Positions 37,133 through 44,238 of a stretch of DNA of 64,000 bases are shown in pieces. Each line of letters starts with the position of its first letter. The stretch's first letter is position 1. Below the pieces are notes generated by a model, which saw only the letters and a list, made by a program, of their open reading frames with translations, searched no databases and was not told where the DNA came from. Both the position numbers and the translations under genes were made by a program. Origin of the DNA: Paenibacillus phoenicis (lineage in GTDB: Bacteria; Bacillota; Bacilli; Paenibacillales; Paenibacillaceae); NCBI RefSeq assembly GCF_034718895.1, contig NZ_JAYERP010000001.1, forward strand, positions 4,039,001-4,103,000, given 5' to 3'.

Positions 37133-37192
37133 CTTTAATAAATGTCTTTTATTAATTACTTTATATTATACGGAACCGCCCAATCTTGCAAA
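37133..37192 (-). promoter_or_regulatory. ROK gene promoter with operator-like element
   Basis: On the minus strand a TTTGCA (37192-37187) and TATAAT (37170-37165) are 16 bp apart. Just downstream, 37155-37133 reads TTAATAAAAG then ACATTTATTAAAG, matching the element at the ABC operon promoter apart from a one-base gap. Autoregulation is the simplest reading. Confidence 0.6.
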
Positions 37193-37215
37193 CCAATAAA
37201 GTCATAGTAGTAACA

Positions 37216-37258
37216 AAACAACCAGCCCTATCAGTGAAGGACTGGTTGTTTCTTTTAT
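37216..37258 (-). terminator. Terminator of the decayed minus-strand gene
   Basis: AACAACCAG...CTGGTTGTT stem; on the minus strand it is followed by TTTTGTTA and lies just after the stop of the glycosidase remnant. A T-rich stretch (TTTCTTTT) also follows on the plus strand. Confidence 0.6.
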
Positions 37259-37265
37259 GCTGGGG

Positions 37266-37448
37266 TTACCCATACACTCGAATCTCAATTACTTCAGAAA
37301 ACTGCGACCCGTTCGTCTCCTCAACGACCAGCTGGAGGGCTTTGACCGGGACGGCGGTATCCACAGACGGTGTACTCGCTTGCGCCGGCGGTTTGTCAAT
37401 CCAGCCATGCGGCATGCCTCCTGTGAGATCGCAGGTGATCTTTTCCCC
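37266..37448 (-). pseudogene. C-terminal remnant, probably of a glycosidase
   Basis: The minus strand reads KITCDLTGGMPHGWIDKPPA cut short of a linker, then VKALQLVVEETNGSQFSEVIE and IRVYG before TAA. Both the DLTGG...GWIDKP and the VEE..G....EV.EI.VYG patterns resemble the ends of secreted glycosidases with discoidin-like modules. An in-frame stop (near 37448) and loss of everything upstream show that only the last 55-60 codons remain. The cut lies just before the repeated element at 37460, so that element's arrival may have caused the truncation. Confidence 0.5.
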
Positions 37449-37459
37449 AAATTATTGCA

Positions 37460-37542
37460 TAGGAAAAAAATCCACAGAGGCGTTGCCCCAAATTGCGTGG
37501 ATTTGTTGCAAAAGGGCGGTGTTGGGGAAGGGGGGTGTAGAT
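37460..37542 (+). repeat. Flanking repeat element, copy A
   Basis: About 83 bp from TAGGAAAAAAA to GTAGAT, containing the core ATTGCGTGGATTTGTTGCAA and AAGGGCGG and a G-rich end. A second copy in the same orientation lies at 56027-56112, on the far side of the CRISPR-cas locus. The element can fold (AATCCAC against GTGGATT). Nature unknown: a small interspersed repeat or the remains of a mobile element. Confidence 0.65.
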
Positions 37543-37780
37543 TTGTTCTATTGATATTGCAGGTCTTTGTTTAGTCTAGTCGCCGCCTTGACTCAAACAT
37601 GATAAACGACAGATTAACAGACAGGGTTTCATGCTATAATTCACTTATGAATAGGGCCACCCAAAAGTAATGTGAATCTACCTGATGGAAGCTGCCGTAT
37701 GGGATGTTACAGAAGAGGGGCATTTCACTGGTAATGTGCAGTTCAAAATGAAATAGTAGGAGATTCGTGGTGAAAAATTT

Positions 37781-37974
37781 TTTTATGCATTTCGTCATGA
37801 ATGTGATTAACTTGGTGCGAATCTGAAGTGAACATGATTTTCCTAGGAGGTTCGCACCACAAATTTCTTTTTATTTTTCCATTTTTACCATTAAATTTAA
37901 ATGAACCGGCCTATTTTCGTGCATTATTTTCATAAATTGTTAATTCATAGTTAAAAAATATGCGTGAAATCGCA
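37781..37974 (+). promoter_or_regulatory. Leader of CRISPR array 1
   Basis: AT-rich sequence directly before the first repeat. It contains an exact inverted repeat GGTGCGAA (37814-37821) ... TTCGCACC (37851-37858) ending 117 bases before the first repeat; the same dyad occurs 125 bases before array 2. Position next to the best-conserved repeats, with decayed repeats at the opposite end, fixes the direction of transcription as plus. Upstream, 37545-37780 shows no gene I can support. Confidence 0.75.
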
Positions 37975-40286
37975 GTCGCACTCTATATGAGTGCGTGGAT
38001 TGAAATAATCCCGATCAGCGCGTTGTTGAAGTAGCGACCCAGAGTCGCACTCTATATGAGTGCGTGGATTGAAATTTTGCTCCATATGGCACCTACCCTT
38101 TCAGCACTGTCGCACTCTATATGAGTGCGTGGATTGAAATAGACCGGGAATCCACGAAAGCATGCGAATTGTTGTCGCACTCTATATGAGTGCGTGGATT
38201 GAAATCGTCATTACATAACTTGTATTACCGACATTGCAACGTCGCACTCTATATGAGTGCGTGGATTGAAATCGCTGTTTGACGATTTGGTGCAGCTCAG
38301 CCAACGTCGCACTCTATATGAGTGCGTGGATTGAAATCTCGATCTCGCGTAAGTGTTTGAGTTGGAGAGGGGTGTCGCACTCTATATGAGTGCGTGGATT
38401 GAAATCAAGCGACCGTATTAAATTGGTTCAGCGGGTCAGCCGGTCGCACTCTATATGAGTGCGTGGATTGAAATAGATACGGTGTGGGAGAATATCAAGC
38501 AGGACGAACGTCGCACTCTATATGAGTGCGTGGATTGAAATAACATGACACAGCCGTATGGTGTGGGGTGTATTGTCGCACTCTATATGAGTGCGTGGAT
38601 TGAAATGATTTGGAACACGGTATTGAAAATGGCCAAGAAGCGTCGCACTCTATATGAGTGCGTGGATTGAAATAGGGTTAGCGGTAAATCGATCTGGAAG
38701 GCCAGGTCAGTCGCACTCTATATGAGTGCGTGGATTGAAATACAGATTTTTATGGGGGACTTTGCTAAACGCCGCGTCGCACTCTATATGAGTGCGTGGA
38801 TTGAAATTGCGATCTTCCACGGTGTCATATGCCGGATCGATTGTCGCACTCTATATGAGTGCGTGGATTGAAATTTTTGTCATCCACGACACGTTCCCGC
38901 TATATGACGTCGCACTCTATATGAGTGCGTGGATTGAAATGGCAACTCCCGCAGCACCCCGTAATCCATGAGCGCAGTCGCACTCTATATGAGTGCGTGG
39001 ATTGAAATAATCATCACTTTAGGTACGACAATGCCGGTAACGGCGTCGCACTCTATATGAGTGCGTGGATTGAAATGACCCCGGGCGATGATGATGCAAA
39101 TTTTACATCAAAGTCGCACTCTATATGAGTGCGTGGATTGAAATTCAAAAGAGTGTACAAGCAGAACGGAAATATCATCGTCGCACTCTATATGAGTGCG
39201 TGGATTGAAATTCATATCGCTTTTGATGCTTACCCCGTTTGAGGGGTCGCACTCTATATGAGTGCGTGGATTGAAATCCCAGCTGCTTCAAGCACTCATT
39301 ACGCCCGCCCGCGTCGCACTCTATATGAGTGCGTGGATTGAAATGTGGTACGTAACAAAGACATAATCATTGCGGCGACAGCGTCGCACTCTATATGAGT
39401 GCGTGGATTGAAATCGTTTGTGGGCGGTAGTAAGCGTGGGACAAGGAAATAGTCGCACTCTATATGAGTGCGTGGATTGAAATGAAATTATAGATTGGGC
39501 AGAAAAAATGAGCAACGGTCGCACTCTATATGAGTGCGTGGATTGAAATGGCCAAGTCGGCCGCGGTCAATACGATTAACGTGCGTCGCACTCTATATGA
39601 GTGCGTGGATTGAAATTGAATGAAAGTATCGGAATCGAAGTGATTGCAGGTAGTCGCACTCTATATGAGTGCGTGGATTGAAATTCAAGATAGCGGTAAT
39701 TGATGATGGCGAAGGTCTGGTCGCACTCTATATGAGTGCGTGGATTGAAATCGCACATCACGTTGATCAAGGATGTTTCCGGATGGTCGTCGCACTCTAT
39801 ATGAGTGCGTGGATTGAAATACTGAAATAGGCTGGATAGTTAGAGAAGAACGAAAGTCGCACTCTATATGAGTGCGTGGATTGAAATGGCATTGTCAATG
39901 AAGATCGGTGCCGTGAATCCGTGTCGCACTCTATATGAGTGCGTGGATTGAAATCATATCATCAAGGAAACCGAAGATCAAATTTAGAGTCGCACTCTAT
40001 AAGAGTGCGTGGATTGAAATCTGCAAAAATGTGATGAAAAATAAAATAGGCCTCTGTCGCACTCTATATGAGTGCGTGGATTGAAATGACGAGTGGAGCA
40101 AGTCGCAGGTGAATCCACGTCGCACTCTATAAGAGTGCGTGGATTGAAAGTGCATCAGGATCCTGAATCAATGCCCAGCACGCCGCCGTATTCCTTGTGA
40201 GTGCATAAATTGAAATTTGCTCAAGTATTACGGATCTGCCGACAACGGGCAGCGTCGCACTCTATATGAGTGCGTGGAATTGAAAT
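37975..40286 (+). CRISPR. Type I-C CRISPR array 1 (about 33 repeats plus decayed copies)
   Basis: 32-bp repeats with spacers of 33-38 bp. The repeat begins GTCGCACTC, has loop TATAT, closes with GAGTGCG and ends TGGATTGAAAT; the stem is GCACTC/GAGTGC. By hand I count 33 good copies from 37975 to 40150, the first 30 identical. Decay starts at the right end: copies 31 and 33 have a TATAA loop, copy 33 ends in G, a copy at about 40184-40216 keeps only CCTTGTGAGTGC and AAATTGAAAT, and the last (40254-40286) has one base inserted. This polarity puts new spacers at the left, beside the leader. Spacer origins need a search. Confidence 0.98.
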
Positions 40287-40346
40287 GGGGTGAGCGTTAG
40301 ATCGACGGTCTTGCACTCCTTGTCGGCACTCTATATGGTGTGGAGG
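40287..40346 (+). repeat. Decayed trailer of array 1 with hybrid repeat
   Basis: Contains CTTGCACTCCTTGTCGG followed at once by CACTCTATATGG and TGTGGA: pieces of a CTTGT-loop repeat (array 2 type) and a TATAT-loop repeat (array 1 type) run together. From 40347 to 40640 I see no gene or further repeat, only the cas3 upstream region. Confidence 0.6.
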
Positions 40347-40640
40347 TCACCTTTTTCGTCAAACAGACAGTAAGAAAAGAGGTATATTAAGCAAAATCGA
40401 TTCCCGGTATCCACCGGAGAGCGGTCACCAAGCTTTCCCTAATCCCAGCTTGTCCTTCATGGAATACGAACATTCCTCCCCGAGACAAACAGCTTCTTTC
40501 TTATTCTCCACATTCTATCAATTCAACTTCTCCTTTATTTGTAATCATAGTACTTTTTGCCCGAATATTGGTGAAATATGACAATCAATGCGGTAAAATA
40601 GAACTAGATTGTATATGATCATGTGCGAGGAGATGTGCTT

Positions 40641-43058
40641 GTGTTTATTGCTCATGTACGAGAACGTGATAAAGAAATCCAACCGTTAAAAGCACACTTA
40701 CTTGGAGTGCAACGACTGGCGGAACAATTCGGAGCAAAGTTGGGTCTGAAACATGTCGCAGGGTTAGCCGGTTTGCTTCACGATCTGGGGAAATATAGCG
40801 ATAAGTTCCAAGAATATATAGACGTCGTTGCCTTTCACCCTGAATGGCCTCAACCGAAGCGCGGTGAGGTTGATCACTCTACAGCTGGAGGCAGATTACT
40901 GTTTTCGCTGCTCCATCATAAAGAAAGTACCTTCCTAGAGAAGCTATTAGCTGAAATCGTCGGCAATGCTATCATATCTCATCACTCTAACCTCCAAGAC
41001 TATCTCTCACCTGAAATCAAATCTGACTACTTAAGAAGAGTACATGATACGGACCTTCCTGAATACGATTTGGCTGTTGAACGTTTTTTTCAGGACACGA
41101 TGTCCGAGGAAGAGCTTATTCGTTATATTCAAGCTGCCGTAAATGAACTGGAACAATTTTGGGATCGCACGCCTGCACAAAGTTTCTTTGTTACAAAGTA
41201 TATTTTCAGCTGTTTAATTGATGCGGATCGGACCGACACACGTTGTTTTGAAGAACAGGTTGAGGTAGCGGAGTCCAACCAGCATCTTCAATTATTTGAA
41301 ACCTACTATCGTCGTTTAATGAATCATCTGACTAAATTAAAAGATAAAAGTAATGCAAGCGAACCGATCAACGTGCTAAGAGCCCAAATGTCGGAACAGT
41401 GCGATGTATTCGCTGCTGAACGTCCGTCCGGCATTTATACGTTATCTATCCCCACGGGTGGAGGCAAGACACTGGCTAGTCTGCGATATGCTCTTCGACA
41501 TGCCTGCAAGTACGAGAAACAGAGGATCATTTATGTCGTACCATTTACGACAATCATCGAACAAAACGCGGATGAGGTCAGAAAAATTCTGCAGGACAAC
41601 GAACATATTTTAGAACACCACTCCAATGTTATCGAGGAAGAACAGAAAGATATGGAGGATGGTGATGAAGCAGATGACGGGCTCATTACAGACAAAGAGA
41701 AACTCCGGCTTGCTCGCGACAACTGGGATAGCCCGATCATTTTTACGACCCTTGTCCAATTTCTCAATGTCTTTTATGCCAAAGGCAACCGCAATACTCG
41801 TCGTTTGCATAATTTGAGTCATTCGGTGATTGTGTTTGATGAAGTACAGAAGGTTCCCATTCATTGCATATCCCTGTTTAATGAGGCGTTGAATTTCTTG
41901 AAACAAGATGCCCATTGCAGCATCCTCCTTTGCACGGCGACTCAACCTACTCTGGAGAATGTGAAGCATAGCCTCTTGAAGGAGCGGGATGGGGAGATTG
42001 TGTCGAATCTTACTGAAGTTGCGAAGGCGTTTAAGCGAGTTGAACTTATTGACCGAACGGAAGAACCTATGACGAATGAGACGTTAGCCGATTGGGTGAA
42101 GTCGGAAATCAACGGATGGGGCAGCACACTTATCATTCTGAATACCAAAAAGGTGGTCAAGGATCTATATGAAAAGCTAAAGGATGCCGCTATGCCTGTC
42201 TATCATCTCAGCACGTCCATGTGTGCGGCACACCGAAAAGATCAGCTCAAAGAAATCCGAGATATGCTGGATCAGCAAGTCCCTTTCATCTGTGTGACTA
42301 CACAATTGATAGAAGCTGGGGTTGACGTCAGCTTTAAATGTGTGATTCGTTCTCTGGCCGGGCTGGACTCGATTGCCCAGGCAGCTGGACGATGCAACCG
42401 GCATGGAGAAGATGAATCGCAGAATGTATACATTATTAACCATGCGGAGGAAGCCGTCTCGAAGCTGAAGGAGATTAAAGTCGGAAAGGAGATGTCCAGC
42501 CACGTACTAGCGCGGTTTAAGAAGAAAGCGGATCAATATGAAGGAAACTTGCTTTTGCCAAAGGCGATGAGTGAGTATTTCCGCTATTACTACAATCGAA
42601 TGGAGGCCAATTTAAACTATTACGTTAAGAAATTAGATAAAGAGATGACCAAGCTCCTGATGTCGCTCTCCCAGGAAAATGATTATGTGACTCACTACCG
42701 AAAGAAACATGGGACAAGCTTTCCATTAATTTTAAATGGCAGCTACAAAACAGCAGCAGAGCATTTTCGGGTCATTGATCAAAAAACGACTTCCGTCCTC
42801 GTGCCTTATGGAGGAGGCAAAGAACTGATTGCTCAATTGAACAGCGGAGCTTGGCTTGAAGATGTAACCAAATTTTTGAAACAAGCGCAGCAGTTTACGG
42901 TGAACCTGTACTCGCAAGAGATGGAGCAATTAAAACGGGATAATGCCATTGTAATGCACTTGGACGGCATGATTTATGAATTGAAAGAGAATTGGTACAG
43001 CGATGAGTACGGTGTGGATTTGAAGGGGGAGGGGGGAATGGACTTTATAGGTTGGTAA
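40641..43058 (+). CDS. cas3: CRISPR-associated helicase-nuclease Cas3 (type I-C)
   Basis: An 805-residue protein. N-terminal HD nuclease: LLHDLGKYSDKF (His47, Asp48), VDHSTAGG and SHHSNLQDY. Superfamily 2 helicase: Walker A PTGGGKT near residue 275, VFDEVQK near 400, LLCTATQPT, and TTQLIEAGVDVSF with QAAGRCNRHGE near 580. Cas3 unwinds and degrades DNA once Cascade has bound a target. I chose the GTG at 40641, 7 bases after GCGAGGAG; the frame opens at 40623 inside the ribosome binding site. It is complete and apparently intact, followed by an unusual 465-base gap before cas5. Confidence 0.95.
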   Translation: MFIAHVRERDKEIQPLKAHLLGVQRLAEQFGAKLGLKHVAGLAGLLHDLGKYSDKFQEYIDVVAFHPEWPQPKRGEVDHSTAGGRLLFSLLHHKESTFLEKLLAEIVGNAIISHHSNLQDYLSPEIKSDYLRRVHDTDLPEYDLAVERFFQDTMSEEELIRYIQAAVNELEQFWDRTPAQSFFVTKYIFSCLIDADRTDTRCFEEQVEVAESNQHLQLFETYYRRLMNHLTKLKDKSNASEPINVLRAQMSEQCDVFAAERPSGIYTLSIPTGGGKTLASLRYALRHACKYEKQRIIYVVPFTTIIEQNADEVRKILQDNEHILEHHSNVIEEEQKDMEDGDEADDGLITDKEKLRLARDNWDSPIIFTTLVQFLNVFYAKGNRNTRRLHNLSHSVIVFDEVQKVPIHCISLFNEALNFLKQDAHCSILLCTATQPTLENVKHSLLKERDGEIVSNLTEVAKAFKRVELIDRTEEPMTNETLADWVKSEINGWGSTLIILNTKKVVKDLYEKLKDAAMPVYHLSTSMCAAHRKDQLKEIRDMLDQQVPFICVTTQLIEAGVDVSFKCVIRSLAGLDSIAQAAGRCNRHGEDESQNVYIINHAEEAVSKLKEIKVGKEMSSHVLARFKKKADQYEGNLLLPKAMSEYFRYYYNRMEANLNYYVKKLDKEMTKLLMSLSQENDYVTHYRKKHGTSFPLILNGSYKTAAEHFRVIDQKTTSVLVPYGGGKELIAQLNSGAWLEDVTKFLKQAQQFTVNLYSQEMEQLKRDNAIVMHLDGMIYELKENWYSDEYGVDLKGEGGMDFIGW

Positions 43059-43128
43059 GTCCATCCCTAAACAGGCTTCTGACATACTTCATTATTATTT
43101 CAATCCACGCATTCGTCTAGGATGCGAC
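43059..43128 (-). ncRNA. Solitary CRISPR-repeat-like crRNA-like RNA gene
   Basis: On the minus strand 43128-43097 is a 32-base element matching the array 1 repeat at 27 of 32 positions. The last 15 bases, including the handle TGGATTGAAAT, are identical. Two changes (positions 7 and 17) compensate each other, turning a C-G pair into T-A, so the hairpin is kept under selection or recent descent. The following 38 bases (43096-43059) act as the spacer: it begins AATAATGAAGTATGTCAG. There is no second repeat; downstream lies a small GGACTT/AAGTCC hairpin at the cas3 end. The first 17 spacer bases match a TTC-flanked site at 43294-43310 with one mismatch. This fits a CreA-like or Cascade-autorepressor guide RNA. 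Expression is inferred, from a minus-strand promoter. Confidence 0.75.
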
Positions 43129-43187
43129 TCTAGTCTAATCAAATGTTGAACCTCAGTAGGATTAATTTCATAAGGACTTGATTAATG

Positions 43188-43217
43188 TATATAACTAAGG
43201 ACCTTTTATAAGAACAA
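43188..43217 (-). promoter_or_regulatory. Candidate promoter of the crRNA-like gene
   Basis: On the minus strand TTGTTC (43217-43212) and TATATA (43193-43188) are 18 bp apart, placing the start about 50 bases before the repeat-like element. Confidence 0.45.
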
Positions 43218-43290
43218 TTTTATAAGCTTCATGTAATTTTGCACTTTCTTCTGGAATGATTCATATAGTGATTAAGGATTAAGACTTAAT

Positions 43291-43327
43291 TTCAATAAAG
43301 AAGTATGTCAATCCGTGGTTGTTATAA
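43291..43327 (+). promoter_or_regulatory. PAM-flanked target of the crRNA-like RNA
   Basis: TTC (43291-43293), the type I-C PAM, is followed at once by AATAA, one mismatch, then GAAGTATGTCA, identical to spacer positions 1-5 and 7-17. The mismatch is at position 6, a base flipped out in type I Cascade-DNA hybrids; similarity ends at 18. A possible TATAGT -10 lies at 43264-43269, so bound Cascade would sit on the early transcribed region or on the promoter itself, blocking the small gene at 43350 and perhaps cas5. Confidence 0.7.
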
Positions 43328-43349
43328 AGATCCTAGGAGGTGAATGTAA

Positions 43350-43454
43350 ATGTATTCTTACCAAACTAAGTCGATGAGTGAGAAAGTCGAGTTGGTCTAT
43401 GCTGAGATTTTAAAGCAAATTGTTGAAGTAATTAAAAAAGAACTAGCTAGATAA
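43350..43454 (+). CDS. 34-residue small protein in the cas3-cas5 gap
   Basis: ATG at 43350 follows AGGAGGTG with 7 bases between, as good a ribosome binding site as that of any cas gene here. The product starts MYSYQTKSMSEKVELVYAEI and ends KKELAR: a single amphipathic helix, nearly neutral overall, with no membrane segment. The frame ends in TAA before a strong hairpin. No family recognised. Its place directly behind the target of the crRNA-like RNA suggests a CreT-like toxin, a Cascade modulator, or a leader peptide of the cas operon. None of these can be chosen from sequence. Confidence 0.55.
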   Translation: MYSYQTKSMSEKVELVYAEILKQIVEVIKKELAR

Positions 43455-43462
43455 TGAAAGTT

Positions 43463-43498
43463 GCAGCCTGAGAGGAATAAAAATCTTTATCAGGCTGC
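43463..43498 (+). terminator. Hairpin between the small gene and cas5
   Basis: A perfect 9-bp stem GCAGCCTGA / TCAGGCTGC with an 18-base loop, followed by TCCTGT, not a T tract. It may be a weak terminator, attenuator or processing site; it ends 10 bases before the cas5 ribosome binding site. Confidence 0.5.
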
Positions 43499-43523
43499 TC
43501 CTGTAAAGGAGGTGATTTAAACC

Positions 43524-44237
43524 ATGAGAAACGAAGTCCAGTTCGAAGTTTTCGGCGACTACGCTTTATTCACCGATCCGTTAACCAAAATAGGCGGTGA
43601 GAAGCTGTCCTATAGTGTCCCTACCTATCAAGCGATCAAGGGAATCCTCGAATCCGTTTACTGGAAGCCGACGATCATGTACATCATCGACGAGTTGCGT
43701 GTCATGAAGCCGATCCAAATGGAATCGAAGGGAGTGCGCCCGATTGACTATGGGGGCGGGAACACGCTGGCTAATTATACGTATCTGAAGGATGTTCATT
43801 ACCAAGTAAAGGCCCACTTTGTCTTTAACGAACATCGGCCGGATCTCGCCTTCGACCGTAATGAAGGGAAGCATTACAGCATCCTTCAACGTTCGTTGAA
43901 AGCGGGTGGGCGCAGGGATATTTTCCTGGGTACTCGAGAGTGTCAGGGGTATGTGCAGCCTTGTGAATTTGGCAGTGGAGCAGGTTATTACGATACGGAT
44001 GAAAGAACGCATTATTTAGGAACGATGGTTCACGGGTTCAATTATCCCGATGAAACGGGGAGGAATGAGCTTTCGGTAAGGCTATGGTCTGTTGAGATGA
44101 ATAAAGGGTATATCCGTTTTCCAAAGCCAGAGGAGTGCTCCATTGTCCGTTCAGTCAGAGAAATGGAGCCTAAATCGTTCCATTCGGATAGCATAGAGTC
44201 TGCGGAACAACTGCTCCGTAATTTAGGAGGTGAATGA
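43524..44237 (+). CDS. cas5: Cas5c, pre-crRNA processing endoribonuclease
   Basis: A 237-residue RAMP protein. In type I-C it replaces Cas6: it cuts each repeat at the base of the hairpin and stays on the 5' handle in Cascade. [16 protein letters not shown] and the active-site Lys-His in [14 protein letters not shown] are as in characterised Cas5c proteins, with [19 protein letters not shown] in the C-terminal half. The ribosome binding site AAGGAGGTGA is optimal. Its stop overlaps the ribosome binding site and start of cas8c. Confidence 0.95.
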   Translation: MRNEVQFEVFGDYALFTDPLTKIGGEKLSYSVPTYQAIKGILESVYWKPTIMYIIDELRVMKPIQMESKGVRPIDYGGGNTLANYTYLKDVHYQVKAHFVFNEHRPDLAFDRNEGKHYSILQRSLKAGGRRDIFLGTRECQGYVQPCEFGSGAGYYDTDERTHYLGTMVHGFNYPDETGRNELSVRLWSVEMNKGYIRFPKPEECSIVRSVREMEPKSFHSDSIESAEQLLRNLGGE

Positions 44238-44238
44238 G

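Noticed and set aside
37186-37574. Two overlapping plus-strand frames between the ROK gene and array 1
   Set aside because: They run antisense to the glycosidase remnant and through the flanking repeat; no ribosome binding site and no protein family.
37545-37780. Possible IS remnant or promoter (TATAAT near 37631) before the array 1 leader
   Set aside because: No inverted repeat, transposase fragment or convincing -35 element could be identified.
39321-39770. Minus-strand open frames in array 1 with repeated FQSTHSYRVR- and HIECD-like peptides
   Set aside because: They are translations of the antisense of CRISPR repeats; the periodicity of about 67 bases and the repeat sequence explain them fully.
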